Counted from the first letter of the stretch, positions 1 through 9,299 are shown. The stretch: 32,566 bases of DNA from FEN-1297 sp964498065 (GCA_964498065.1 CAZCFZ010000043.1:1-32566), one strand, 5' to 3'. The notes: a model not told the origin generated them from the sequence alone. Numbers and translations are program-made.

Positions 1-72
1 GGCCCCATCGTCTAATGGTTAGGACATCGCCCTTTCACGGCGGTAATATGGGTTCAAATCCCGTTGGGGTCA
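1..72 (+). tRNA. tRNA-Glu (anticodon TTC)
   Basis: A complete cloverleaf can be drawn. The acceptor stem GGCCCCA (1-7) pairs with TGGGGTC (65-71), with one G-T pair. The D stem is GTC/GAC. The anticodon stem CGCC/GGCG encloses the seven-base loop CTTTCAC, giving anticodon TTC. The T arm carries GGTTCAAATCC. Base 72 (A) is the discriminator; the following CGC shows that CCA is not encoded and must be added after transcription. The gene begins exactly at the window edge, so its promoter or any upstream tRNAs are not visible. Confidence 0.97.
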
Positions 73-80
73 CGCTTCAT

Positions 81-115
81 AAGCCTTTTCTGAAATATGA
101 AAAGGCTTTTTTATT
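81..115 (+). terminator. Rho-independent terminator of the tRNA-Glu gene
   Basis: A perfect 10-bp stem, AAGCCTTTTC (81-90) with GAAAAGGCTT (99-108), has an 8-base loop and is followed by a T-rich run. It sits 8 bases after the tRNA, so it should end the tRNA transcript. Confidence 0.9.
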
Positions 116-264
116 TTATTGCCGGCATAAGGGGAAGGGAGTTGTATAATATAAAACTCTCTTAAAATCTGCTAAAATTATTTATGATTAAAAACACTAA
201 TATTTCTGGAAACACTTCTAATTAATCTTTAATTTTAAAATCAAACTTAACAAAAAAAAGAATA

Positions 265-1560
265 GTGGGTAAGAATAATAAGATTCATGATGTCAGTCTT
301 AATTTAAATGTTCGAGGAATTCCTCAATCAGCAACACTGGCTATTAATGAAAAGAGCAATCAGCTCCGTAAGGAAGGAAGAACTGTTTATAAATTAGGAC
401 TTGGTCAATCACCGTTTCCCGTGCCGCAGCCGGTAGTCGAAGAATTAAAAGTAAGTGCATACCAAAAAGATTATTTGCCTGTAAAAGGATTACCACAATT
501 AAGAGAAGCAGTTGCTGAATATCATTGCCGTACTAATGGCATTTGTCGTTCAGCAGATGATGTTTTAATTGGTCCAGGATCAAAAGAATTGATGTTTTTA
601 TTGCAATTTGTTTATTACGGTGATCTGGTAATACCGACACCCAGCTGGGTTTCTTACGCTCCGCAGGCTCACATTATTGGCAGGCAGGTGAGGTGGGTAA
701 AAACTCAAGCAGAAAATTTTTGGAAACTTACTGCTGATGAATTAATTGATTTGTGCAAGGATGATCCAATTAGACCAAGAATTGTAATATTAAATTATCC
801 CTCAAATCCGGCAGGAATTACTTACAGTTCTGATGAATTAAAAAAAATTGCCCAAGTTGCAAAAAAGCATAAGCTAATTTTGTTATCCGATGAAATTTAT
901 GGTGAATTACATCATAAAGGAAGACATATATCAATAGCGAAGTATTACCCGGAAGGAACAATAATCAGCGGGGGATTAAGCAAATGGTGCGGCGCAGGCG
1001 GCTGGCGGCTTGGTACTTTTACATTTCCTTCATCATTACGCTGGCTGTTGGATGCTATGGCTTCAGTGGCAAGTGAAACTTTTACTGCTACCAGCACACC
1101 AATTCAGTATGCGGCAGTAAGAGCTTACCGAGGCGGTCCTGATATTGAAAATTATTTGTGGAATTCAAGATGGATTTTAAAAACCCTAGCATCAAGAATA
1201 ACAAAGCAATTAAATGATGCTGGTATTTGGGTTCCTCTTCCGGAAGGTGCTTTTTATTTATTTCCCAATTTTGAACCCTTCAGAAAATTACTGCTTACCA
1301 GAAACATAAAAACCAGTGTTCAATTGTGTGAAGCTCTGTTGGAAGATACCGGTGTTGCAATTTTACCAGGCAGTGTTTTTGGAAGGCCCGAAGATGAATT
1401 AACCGCTAGATTGTCATATGTAGACTTTGATGGTGTAAGAGCAATCGAAGCTGCAGAACGTATGAAAACCAATAAAAACATAAAAGAAGATTTTTTAGAA
1501 ATGTATTGTGCACCAACTTTAGACGCCGTCGATTTAATTTGTGCTTGGCTGAGATATTGA
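265..1560 (+). CDS. PLP-dependent class I/II aminotransferase
   Basis: The 431-residue protein has the fold-type I aminotransferase pattern: LGLGQSPFPVP near residue 45, NYPSNPAG (the Asn contacting PLP) near 177, LLSDEIYGEL (the Asp that pairs with the pyridine nitrogen) near 205-213, and SGGLSKWCGAGGWRLG near 235-250, where the Lys forms the Schiff base. Length and motifs fit the aspartate-aminotransferase-like group that acts on amino acids such as Asp, Ala or aromatic amino acids; the substrate cannot be read from the sequence. The start is GTG at 265 with only a weak AAAGAATA upstream and no in-frame ATG nearby, so the exact start is less certain than the gene. It stands alone behind the tRNA terminator. 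Confidence 0.9.
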   Translation: MGKNNKIHDVSLNLNVRGIPQSATLAINEKSNQLRKEGRTVYKLGLGQSPFPVPQPVVEELKVSAYQKDYLPVKGLPQLREAVAEYHCRTNGICRSADDVLIGPGSKELMFLLQFVYYGDLVIPTPSWVSYAPQAHIIGRQVRWVKTQAENFWKLTADELIDLCKDDPIRPRIVILNYPSNPAGITYSSDELKKIAQVAKKHKLILLSDEIYGELHHKGRHISIAKYYPEGTIISGGLSKWCGAGGWRLGTFTFPSSLRWLLDAMASVASETFTATSTPIQYAAVRAYRGGPDIENYLWNSRWILKTLASRITKQLNDAGIWVPLPEGAFYLFPNFEPFRKLLLTRNIKTSVQLCEALLEDTGVAILPGSVFGRPEDELTARLSYVDFDGVRAIEAAERMKTNKNIKEDFLEMYCAPTLDAVDLICAWLRY

Positions 1561-1784
1561 TATATTAAAACACAAATTTGATTTTTTGAACCTTTTTACA
1601 TGATTTAGCTCATAAATATTCATTATAATTATCTGTTTTTGCCATTTTGTGAATACCTTCACTAATTAATTTCCAAATTATTTCGACTATTAAGTAGAAT
1701 ATTTAATAAAATTTTAACAATAAGTTAATAATTACTAAATATTCTAGAAGTAAATTTGATTCTAAATATGAATGAAAGCATAAG

Positions 1785-1997
1785 ATGAAGAATAAAACAG
1801 ATTTAATAATTCAATTTCCTAGTATTAGCAAGAAAGAGTTCGATAGAAGAATTGAATTTCACAATCATAAAATTCAGCCGCATATGGAAAATAATTATTC
1901 TTCAAATTTTATGATTGAAGACGAGTGGCAGCAAGAATATTATATAATTTATAATTCTTATATTCTTGATGAATCAGAACATGATGGACATGAATAA
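1785..1997 (+). CDS. Small hypothetical protein, 70 aa
   Basis: This is a short open frame with an ATG start and no clear Shine-Dalgarno site. It encodes a hydrophilic protein rich in Asn, Ile, Tyr, Glu and His, with no signal peptide, membrane segment or motif I recognise; the tail is acidic (DESEHDGHE). It ends 12 bases before the convergent stop of argH. The composition looks protein-like rather than random, and the frame has no strong competitor, but in AT-rich DNA an ORF of this size can occur by chance. No function is assigned. Confidence 0.4.
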   Translation: MKNKTDLIIQFPSISKKEFDRRIEFHNHKIQPHMENNYSSNFMIEDEWQQEYYIIYNSYILDESEHDGHE

Positions 1998-2009
1998 TTA
2001 CTTTTGTTC

Positions 2010-3380
2010 TTAAGTTAAATTTTGTTTCCAAAATTCAATTCTTGACTTGACAAATTCCGGGTTGGGGGAGCCGTAGCTTTTTTTCTTTTCTAATGATTTC
2101 TTAATATTCAAACATTCCAAAGCGCTTTCATCGAAGATCTGATTAATATCTTTTAATTCCTTCAGTGAAACAGAACTAAAATTTCTATTTTCATTTTCCA
2201 GCTTTTGTACAACTTTACCGACTATTTCATGTGCCTCTCTAAAAGGTATCCCTTTTAATACCAGCCAATCAGCCAGATCTGTAGATAAAGAAAAATCACC
2301 TTCCAATTCCTTTAAAAATCTTTTATCGTTAAACTTAGCCGTATCAAGCATAGATTTCATGATATTTAGCGAATCTTCATAAGTAAAAGAAGAATTAAAT
2401 AAAGGCAGTTTGTCTTCCTGAAGGTCTCTATTATAACTTAATGGTAAAGATTTTATTGTCGAAGCTAATGCAATATAATTTCCATAAACATGCCCGGTTT
2501 TCCCGCGAATTAGCTCTGCTAAATCCGGGTTTTTCTTTTGAGGCATTAAAGACGAACCAGTGGTGAAGCTGTCATCCAATTTAATAAAATTCCATTCTAT
2601 AGATGACCAGATGATTATCTCTTCGGAAAGCCGGCTTAAATGCATCATTCCCACCGAACATGCGTGAAGGTAATCTAAAATAAAATCCCTGTTGGAAACC
2701 GAATCAAGAGCATTCGCCGTTGGTTCATCAAATCCTAACTTTTCACTTGTGTAATTTCTATCTAATGGTAATGTGGAACCGGCTAAAGCACCGGAACCAA
2801 GAGGTGATTTATTTAAAGAACTTCGAACATATTCGAATCTATCGGCATCCCTTTGAAGCATTTCAACGTACGCTAACAAATGAAAGGCTAATGATATAGG
2901 CTGAGCTCTTTGAAGGTGCGTGTACCCGGGAATAATAGTATCGACATGTGCGGAAGATTTTTTTATTAAGGCTTTCTGTAATCCTTTGATTTCTTCGGAA
3001 ACCAGACTGCATCTTTTCTTCACCCATAAAATCACGTCAGTTGCAATTTGATCATTACGGCTTCTGCCGGTATGCAATTTACCGGCAGTTTTGTCAATTA
3101 ACTCATATAATCTTGATTCGACTGCCGAATGGATATCTTCAAATTTGGCGGGATCCGGTTTCCATATTCCCTTATTCCATTCCTGCTCAATTGTGTTTAA
3201 GCCGCTGATTATTTTTTCCGCTTCCTCATCGGATATAATTTTTACATGCGCAAGCATAGCTGCATGTACTTTGCTTCCTTCAATATCTTCGTGGATTAAG
3301 TTTATATCAACTTCTAATGAAGAAGAAAATCTTAATGCATTATCATTTAGTTGATCTTTAAACCTTCCACCCCAAAGCAT
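2010..3380 (-). CDS. argH: Argininosuccinate lyase
   Basis: This enzyme splits argininosuccinate into arginine and fumarate, the last step of arginine synthesis. The 456 residues match the family length. LWGGRF lies at the N-terminus, HTGRSRNDQ near 103-111, GYTHLQRAQP near 152-161 (His155 region), and the fumarase/aspartase superfamily signature GSSLMPQKKNPD at 275-286, on the flexible loop carrying the catalytic Ser. It is the last gene of the arg operon. Its ATG overlaps the argG stop by one base (TAATG), which points to translational coupling. The end lies 12 bases from a convergent small ORF, with no obvious terminator between them. Confidence 0.97.
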   Translation of the reverse strand: MLWGGRFKDQLNDNALRFSSSLEVDINLIHEDIEGSKVHAAMLAHVKIISDEEAEKIISGLNTIEQEWNKGIWKPDPAKFEDIHSAVESRLYELIDKTAGKLHTGRSRNDQIATDVILWVKKRCSLVSEEIKGLQKALIKKSSAHVDTIIPGYTHLQRAQPISLAFHLLAYVEMLQRDADRFEYVRSSLNKSPLGSGALAGSTLPLDRNYTSEKLGFDEPTANALDSVSNRDFILDYLHACSVGMMHLSRLSEEIIIWSSIEWNFIKLDDSFTTGSSLMPQKKNPDLAELIRGKTGHVYGNYIALASTIKSLPLSYNRDLQEDKLPLFNSSFTYEDSLNIMKSMLDTAKFNDKRFLKELEGDFSLSTDLADWLVLKGIPFREAHEIVGKVVQKLENENRNFSSVSLKELKDINQIFDESALECLNIKKSLEKKKSYGSPNPEFVKSRIEFWKQNLT

Positions 3381-4600
3381 TAAGCAACAACCTCTTGGTT
3401 AATTGAATTATTTACTTCTGCAATAGTTTTATACGGAAGTCCGTATAGTTTTATAAAGCCGTCGGATGCTTTATGATCAAAAGTATCTTCAACTGTATAA
3501 GTTGCTAGATTTTTATTATATAAACTATATACACTATTTCTGGAAAGTGTTTTAATCATACCTTTATAAATTTCAAGTTTGACTTCACCGGTTATCTTTT
3601 CCTGGGTTGCATCCACAAATGCCATCAATGAATTGAAAAGAGGTGAATACCATAAACCGTCATATATTAAATTAGCAATTTTATTTGATATATTTTGTTT
3701 ATATCTAAAAGTTTCTTTGTCAAGAATCATTCTTTCAAGCTCGGAATGCGCATAATGAAGAAGAACGGCTGCCGGAGCTTCATAAATCTCTCTTGATTTT
3801 ATTCCGACAACTCTATTTTCAATTAAATCCAATCTGCCTATTCCGTAAGCAGCGCCCATATCTCTTAATTGTGAAACCAGTTCTACCGCACCTAATTCAA
3901 TTGAATTTAAACTGACAGGAATTCCTTTTTCAAACCCGATTGTGATAACTTCGGAATTATCAGGAGCTAATTTTGGATTGACAGTAATTTGATAAGCATC
4001 TACCGGAGGCTCTTGCGTAGGATCTTCCAGTATTCCGCATTCTATTGCAATTCCCCATAAATTCTCATCAATCGAATAAGGAGAATCTTTTGTGGCTTTT
4101 ATAGGAATTCCTTTTTTCATTGCATAATCCATTTCCTCTTCTCGACTTCTGAATTCCCACATTCTTAAAGGAGCGATAGTTTTTAAATGCGGAGCTAATG
4201 ATTGGACACCAACTTCAAATCTAACCTGATCATTTCCTTTTCCCGTACAACCGTGTGCTACAGCATCTGCATTTTCCTGAGCAGCTACATCAACCAGCAT
4301 CTTAGCTAAGAGCGGTCTTCCAATTGCCGTTGCCATCGGGTATAAGCCTTCATATAAAGCTCCTGCCTTTAAGGCTTTCCATGCATAATTCGTAATGAAT
4401 TCTTGCCGCAAATCAAATATGAATGATTTGGCTGCGCCAGTCTTTACTGCTTTTTCCTTTACGCCTTCTATTTCTTTTACCTGACCTAAAAATCCTGTAG
4501 CAGTAATTATATCAGCATCATATTTTTCTTTCAGCCATTTTACCATTACTGAGGTATCCAAACCTCCAGAATATGCAACAACGATTTTCATCTTAGCCAC
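3380..4600 (-). CDS. argG: Argininosuccinate synthase
   Basis: This enzyme condenses citrulline and aspartate with ATP to argininosuccinate. The N-terminal P-loop-like AYSGGLDTSV (residues 9-18) is the ATP pyrophosphatase motif of the family, and the 406-residue length is typical. The start is GTG at 4600, chosen because AAGGAG lies 8 bases upstream; the ATG three codons later is too far from that site. It follows argR by about 33 bases and is coupled to argH by a one-base stop/start overlap. Confidence 0.97.
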   Translation of the reverse strand: MAKMKIVVAYSGGLDTSVMVKWLKEKYDADIITATGFLGQVKEIEGVKEKAVKTGAAKSFIFDLRQEFITNYAWKALKAGALYEGLYPMATAIGRPLLAKMLVDVAAQENADAVAHGCTGKGNDQVRFEVGVQSLAPHLKTIAPLRMWEFRSREEEMDYAMKKGIPIKATKDSPYSIDENLWGIAIECGILEDPTQEPPVDAYQITVNPKLAPDNSEVITIGFEKGIPVSLNSIELGAVELVSQLRDMGAAYGIGRLDLIENRVVGIKSREIYEAPAAVLLHYAHSELERMILDKETFRYKQNISNKIANLIYDGLWYSPLFNSLMAFVDATQEKITGEVKLEIYKGMIKTLSRNSVYSLYNKNLATYTVEDTFDHKASDGFIKLYGLPYKTIAEVNNSINQEVVA

Positions 4601-4633
4601 TTTCTTATCTCCTTCTTAAACTATTTACACTTT

Positions 4634-5089
4634 CTAACCGATTTGTTCGGTCATCATTTTTTTTGTCAATTCTATTAAACTTGGAATACTTTTTTGTGAA
4701 CTTGGAATTACCAATACCGTATCATCGCCTCCGATTGTTCCCAGTATTTCCGGATTATTTAAACGGTCAATAAAATGAGCTATACCTTGGGCTCTGCCTG
4801 CTAAAGTTCTTATTAAAACCAAAGATTCGTTATGTTCAACACTCAATATTTCAAATCCGATTAGCTTTGCAATCTGTTTACCGGATTCATGTGCATCCAG
4901 AATATATCTGGGACCATATTCCGTAAAAGTTCTAACAACACCCAGCTCTGCAAAATCCCGGCTTAAGGTAGCTTGTGTTACTTGAATACCTTCATCTGAA
5001 AGTAATTTAACCAGACTTTCATGTGAAGGAATGTTTTTACTGTTAAGTATTTCTTTTATACGATTGAGTCTTTTTAATTTTGAAGACAT
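4634..5089 (-). CDS. argR: Arginine repressor ArgR
   Basis: This is the transcription regulator of arginine genes. The 151 residues match the ArgR/AhrC family. An N-terminal winged helix-turn-helix contains QATLSRDFAELG (39-50), whose SRD is the usual DNA-recognition signature. The C-terminal hexamerisation and arginine-binding domain ends with GTIGGDDTVLVI (117-128), where the paired Asp residues bind arginine in characterised members. It is encoded inside the operon it probably controls, between argD and argG, so autoregulation is expected. A candidate operator lies upstream of argC at 9514-9531. Confidence 0.95.
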   Translation of the reverse strand: MSSKLKRLNRIKEILNSKNIPSHESLVKLLSDEGIQVTQATLSRDFAELGVVRTFTEYGPRYILDAHESGKQIAKLIGFEILSVEHNESLVLIRTLAGRAQGIAHFIDRLNNPEILGTIGGDDTVLVIPSSQKSIPSLIELTKKMMTEQIG

Positions 5090-5109
5090 AATACCACCAA
5101 TGATTATTT

Positions 5110-6315
5110 TTAATATTCTTTACCGGATATATCGGAAATTACACGTCTAAATGCCAGTAAAAATTTCATAATTTCTGTTTGTGTGATTATATATGGAGGA
5201 AGAATTCTTAATACGGATTCACCCGACGTTCCTACTAAAAATCCTTTTCCCAATAATCTCTTAGCAATATCTTTAGCAGAAATTCCCGGAGTAAATTCAA
5301 TACCTATCATTAATCCTCTGCCTCTGATATTTTTAATCTCGGAAACATTTAATCCGTGTAATGCATCCATTATAGTTTTACCAAGCTGTTCAATCCTGTT
5401 GAGTTGTTCTTCCGTTAATAAGTCAACGACTTTGTTTGCCGCAGCAATTGCAATAGGATTACCTCCGAAGGTTGAGCCGTGATTACCCGGCTTAATCTCT
5501 TTAGAAACATCCTTACTGCAAATAACCGCTCCTAATGGAATACCGTTTGCTATTCCTTTAGCTGTTGTAACAATATCGGGAATTATTTCATCATGCTGGT
5601 ATGAAAAAAACTTTCCGGTTCTGCCCATACCGGTTTGTACTTCATCAATAATCAACAAAATATTTTTCTCAGTGCAAAGGAATCTTAAATCTTTAATAAA
5701 ATTTTTAGGGGGGATATTAACGCCTCCTTCACCCTGTATAGTTTCAATCATTACTGCAGCCGTGTTATTTGTTAAAGCATTTTCAATTGCCTTAATATTT
5801 CCGAATTCAACATGGATGAAGCCGGAAACCAAAGGTTCAAAACCCTGCCAGTATTTATATTCGCCGGTAGCAGAAAGACTTCCGTATGTTCTGCCGTGAA
5901 ATCCTCCGATTGCAGAAATAATTTCATTCTTTCCTTTTCCCCATTTCCTCGCAAATTTTATTGCAGCTTCATTTGCTTCGGTGCCTGAATTACAAAAGAA
6001 TACCGAATCTAATCCCGACTGTTCTGCAAGCTTTTTGGCTAATATTTCTTGCGGTGTTGATATATATAAATTTGATACATGCCAATAGCTTTCAATTTGT
6101 TTTAATACCGCAGTTTTTATTTCTTTATTATTGTGCCCGAATCCGGTAACGGCAATACCGCAGAGAAAATCTATATATTCTTTGCCTGACTTATCGTAAA
6201 TATAAGCTCCTATGCCATGAGAAAACTCAACAGGATACCTGGTATAAGTATTAAGCAATCTTGAGTAATTCGTATTCTCTTTCGTCTGTACCAACGATCC
6301 AAGTTCCGTTTCCAT
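5110..6315 (-). CDS. argD: Acetylornithine aminotransferase
   Basis: This class III PLP aminotransferase converts N-acetylglutamate semialdehyde to N-acetylornithine with glutamate as donor. Visible motifs are FCNSGTEANEAA (107-118, PLP phosphate site), GGFHGRT (137-143), IIDEVQTGMGRTG (222-234) and TTAKGIANGIP (250-260) with Lys253 as the Schiff-base residue. The ATG at 6315 has an upstream GAAAGAA, and the gene then overlaps the last 65 bases of argB in another frame. No later in-frame ATG precedes the conserved core, and ordinary alternatives are TTG codons at residues 8 and 20, so the real overlap may be shorter. The assignment is firm from the operon. Confidence 0.94.
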   Translation of the reverse strand: METELGSLVQTKENTNYSRLLNTYTRYPVEFSHGIGAYIYDKSGKEYIDFLCGIAVTGFGHNNKEIKTAVLKQIESYWHVSNLYISTPQEILAKKLAEQSGLDSVFFCNSGTEANEAAIKFARKWGKGKNEIISAIGGFHGRTYGSLSATGEYKYWQGFEPLVSGFIHVEFGNIKAIENALTNNTAAVMIETIQGEGGVNIPPKNFIKDLRFLCTEKNILLIIDEVQTGMGRTGKFFSYQHDEIIPDIVTTAKGIANGIPLGAVICSKDVSKEIKPGNHGSTFGGNPIAIAAANKVVDLLTEEQLNRIEQLGKTIMDALHGLNVSEIKNIRGRGLMIGIEFTPGISAKDIAKRLLGKGFLVGTSGESVLRILPPYIITQTEIMKFLLAFRRVISDISGKEY

Positions 6316-7060
6316 TAATTCTTTCTTTTTTATTAGAAGATAAATTAATTATTTGCGAACCTATCCAAACTTTATTAATACCTTTCTTCAATAAATCAAT
6401 ACTGCTGTTTAACTTAGGTATCATTCCGTCTGTAATCTCTCCATTGACAATTCCGTTTATAATTTCTCCTTCGGTTAATGTATCCATAACTTCTCCGTTT
6501 ATTTTTACACCGTCTACATCCGAAACAAAAAATACGGAATCAGCTTTTAAGGCATCTGCTAAAGTTTCGGTAAAAATATCTGCATTTACATTCATCAAGT
6601 TTCCGGAAACATCTCTGCAAACACTTGAGAAGACCGGAATTACTTTTGAGTTTAGTAAATCTTTAATCCATGATACAGAACCGGATAAAAAAGGTTTTCC
6701 GACAAATCCGAGATCTTTATTAAAATATTCTGCTGTAAAAGTATTCCTATCTATACCTGAAAGGCCGATTGATTCCAATCCGTTGGCGTTTAGTTTGGCA
6801 TTAATTTGACTATTTAAAATACCCGCCTGTATGGCAGCAACTACTTCCATTTGTTTTTTAGAAGTTACTCTCTGGCCGTCTATAAATTGAGTTTCCAAAT
6901 CCAATTTCTCAGACCATTCTGAAATACTTTTTCCGGCGCCGTGAACTAAAATGATACCATTATATTTTGTTGAAAAATCATTAAGGAAAGATATCCATTT
7001 GTCTGTATTCAAAAATTCAGTTATTGATTTGCCGCTTATTTTTATTATAGCTAATTTCAT
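6251..7060 (-). CDS. argB: Acetylglutamate kinase
   Basis: This enzyme phosphorylates N-acetylglutamate, the second step of the pathway and usually the point of arginine feedback inhibition. The 269-residue amino-acid-kinase-fold protein shows the N-terminal Lys in IIKISGK, HGAGKSISEW (40-49) for phosphate and substrate, and the C-terminal DSVFFVSDVDGVKING nucleotide region. It lacks a long N-terminal extension of the kind found in arginine-sensitive hexameric enzymes, so it may be feedback-insensitive; that is inference. The start has a clear AAGGAA site. The 3' end overlaps argD by 65 bases. Confidence 0.95.
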   Translation of the reverse strand: MKLAIIKISGKSITEFLNTDKWISFLNDFSTKYNGIILVHGAGKSISEWSEKLDLETQFIDGQRVTSKKQMEVVAAIQAGILNSQINAKLNANGLESIGLSGIDRNTFTAEYFNKDLGFVGKPFLSGSVSWIKDLLNSKVIPVFSSVCRDVSGNLMNVNADIFTETLADALKADSVFFVSDVDGVKINGEVMDTLTEGEIINGIVNGEITDGMIPKLNSSIDLLKKGINKVWIGSQIINLSSNKKERINGNGTWIVGTDEREYELLKIA

Positions 7061-7075
7061 TTTAATTCCTTTTCC

Positions 7076-8281
7076 TTAAGTCCTGTAATCTGCGTTAATT
7101 CTAATGTACTCTTCCGTTAAATCGCAAGTCCACCATGTAGTTTCTTCATAACCTGAATTCAAATCAATATTGATTAAGAATTCATGCTGTGAAAGAATTT
7201 CAGTAGCTTTTTCTTCATCAACAGCCAGTGTATAAGAGGGCAGTAGAATAGGTAAATCATTAAAACTAATTGAGACTTTTGAAGGATCAAAATCAGCGCC
7301 GCTTTGGCCGGCTGCACTTAAAATTCTTCCCCAATTTGCATCGGAACCGTAAATAGCCGTTTTTACTAATGAAGAATTCGCAATTGATTTTCCGATCATA
7401 TCGGCATCTTCTTTGGATTTTGCATTTTTTACATTGATTGTAACTAATTTTGTTGCACCTTCACCATCGGAAACAATTGATTTTGCCATTTCTTTGCATA
7501 AATCTTCCAGTGCGTTTTTAAATGATACGAATTCACTTGATTCTTTAGTAATTTTTACACCGGATGCACCGTTGGCCAAAAGTAATACCATATCATTAGT
7601 ACTCGTTTCACCGTCAACTGAAATTTTGTTGAACGAAATTTGAACAGCATTTGAAAGAGTTTCTTGTAATAATCGCTTTTCAATTTCAGCATCTGTGGAA
7701 ATGAAAGCAAGCATTGTAGCCATGTTCGGAGCAATCATTCCGCTGCCTTTGCAAATACCTCCAATCTTAACTTCACCGGAACCGGTTTTAATATTTATTG
7801 CAAAAGATTTTATTTTAGTATCCGTAGTCATTATTGCTTCAGCCGCATCTAATCCGCCGGTTTCGGTAATTAACGGAACGATTTCTTCAATTCCGTTTTT
7901 TATTTTATCCATAGGCATTTTTTGACCTATAACACCGGTAGATGCTATTAAAACCTCAGCCGAAAAAACATCTAATTTCTCAGCACACCATTTTTGCATA
8001 TTTAGGGCATCGAGCTCACCTGTTTCTCCTGTGCATGCATTTGCATTGCCTGAGTTAATTAAAACCGCTTTAACAAAAGAAGATTTTTTCACCGTACTTT
8101 GTGTCAGTAATAACGGTGCAGCTTTTACTTTGTTAAGTGTGTAAGTCCCGGCTACTATACAAGGTTCATTCGAATAAATTAAGGCTAAATCTTTTTTCTT
8201 TCGTTTAATTCCGCAAAATATTCCGGCAGCTTTAAAGCCTTTAGGAGTTGTAACCGATCCTTTTTCAATAAATTGATGCAT
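7076..8281 (-). CDS. argJ: Ornithine acetyltransferase (glutamate N-acetyltransferase) ArgJ
   Basis: ArgJ moves the acetyl group from N-acetylornithine to glutamate, regenerating N-acetylglutamate. The 401-residue precursor contains KGSGMIAPNMATML (178-191); the family autocleaves between Ala188 and Thr189, which becomes the N-terminal nucleophile of the beta subunit. GETSTNDM and SDGEGATKL follow at about 242 and 266. Its presence marks the cyclic pathway. Whether it is also able to use acetyl-CoA cannot be read here, and no argA is in the window. The start lies inside the end of argC (17-base overlap), which suggests coupled translation. Confidence 0.96.
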   Translation of the reverse strand: MHQFIEKGSVTTPKGFKAAGIFCGIKRKKKDLALIYSNEPCIVAGTYTLNKVKAAPLLLTQSTVKKSSFVKAVLINSGNANACTGETGELDALNMQKWCAEKLDVFSAEVLIASTGVIGQKMPMDKIKNGIEEIVPLITETGGLDAAEAIMTTDTKIKSFAINIKTGSGEVKIGGICKGSGMIAPNMATMLAFISTDAEIEKRLLQETLSNAVQISFNKISVDGETSTNDMVLLLANGASGVKITKESSEFVSFKNALEDLCKEMAKSIVSDGEGATKLVTINVKNAKSKEDADMIGKSIANSSLVKTAIYGSDANWGRILSAAGQSGADFDPSKVSISFNDLPILLPSYTLAVDEEKATEILSQHEFLINIDLNSGYEETTWWTCDLTEEYIRINADYRT

Positions 8282-9299
8282 CTTGTACTCCCTTCAATCC
8301 AAGGCCTAAACTTTCTTCCAAACCCAACAGCTTATTCATATTTTGAACGGCTTGGCCTGATGCACCTTTTATAAGATTATCAATTGCAGAAGTAATGATT
8401 ATAACTTTATCTTTTACCGAAATATTTACATCGCAAAAATTGGAATTTACCACCCAATTTAGATGAGGCGGATTTTCTCTTATCCTTATAAAGGGTGATC
8501 CCGAATAAAATTTCTTGTAATAGTTTATTAATTCATTCTCATTAATATTACTATTTAAGTGAATAGAAGAAGTAGAGTAAATTCCAACTGAAACCGGCAA
8601 AAGATGTGTTGTAAATGAAAAAGGAGAATCAAACCCGCATTGTTTCAGCATTTGCATTATTTCCGGCTGATGCCTGTGTTTATTTATATTATATGCCGAT
8701 ACATCGCCATCCATTTCGGACATCATTAATTCAAGTTTAGGAGTTTTTCCCGCACCGCTTGTTCCGGAGTATGCATTTACACTGACCGAAATAATGTTTT
8801 CATTATAACCTTCAACAAGGGGTAATAATGAAATCAGCGCTGCAGTAGGATAGCATCCCGGATTTGCAACTAAATTAATATTTGAGTAATTGGTGCCGTA
8901 ATAATCCGATAATCCGTATATTTTTTCTTTTAACAAAGAAGGTGAGGAATGCGTTATCCCATACCATTTCTCATATTCTATTTCAGAATTGAGTCGATAA
9001 TCTCCTCCAAGATCAATTACTTTTTTACCGGACATAATTAATTTAGGAACATATTTAAGAGCTTCACCATGGGGAAGCGCAATAAAATATACATCATGTT
9101 CATAAGATAATTCGTCAATACTTTCAATTTTAGAATTTACTATTTGTCCATCTAAATCGGGAAATAAATCAGTCAGAAATTGACCTGCCGACTTTTGAGC
9201 ATAAATTTTATATTCATTTACAAACAAATGTGCATTACAAAATTGCACCAATTTTTTCCCGGTATAACCGCTTCCACCTATAATGCCTACTGAAATCAT
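8265..9299 (-). CDS. argC: N-acetyl-gamma-glutamyl-phosphate reductase
   Basis: This NADPH-dependent enzyme reduces N-acetylglutamyl phosphate to the semialdehyde. GIIGGSGYTGKKL (5-17) is the nucleotide-binding loop and ANPGCYPTA (145-153) carries the catalytic Cys149. The HRHQPE segment near 210 is also typical. The 344 residues fit type 1 ArgC. It is the first standard gene of the operon, preceded by AAAGGAAA, and is separated from its likely promoter by a 5' leader of about 170 bases that contains an Arg-rich ORF. Confidence 0.97.
   Translation of the reverse strand: MISVGIIGGSGYTGKKLVQFCNAHLFVNEYKIYAQKSAGQFLTDLFPDLDGQIVNSKIESIDELSYEHDVYFIALPHGEALKYVPKLIMSGKKVIDLGGDYRLNSEIEYEKWYGITHSSPSLLKEKIYGLSDYYGTNYSNINLVANPGCYPTAALISLLPLVEGYNENIISVSVNAYSGTSGAGKTPKLELMMSEMDGDVSAYNINKHRHQPEIMQMLKQCGFDSPFSFTTHLLPVSVGIYSTSSIHLNSNINENELINYYKKFYSGSPFIRIRENPPHLNWVVNSNFCDVNISVKDKVIIITSAIDNLIKGASGQAVQNMNKLLGLEESLGLGLKGVQDASIY

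Noticed and set aside
3091..3354. Open frames antisense to argH, argD, argB, argJ, ispE and polA
   Set aside because: They lie inside strongly conserved genes on the other strand and give low-complexity hydrophobic or Ser-rich translations without motifs.
6251..6315. Sequencing frameshift creating the argB/argD overlap
   Set aside because: Both proteins are of normal length with intact conserved ends, so a real overlap or a later argD start is more likely.
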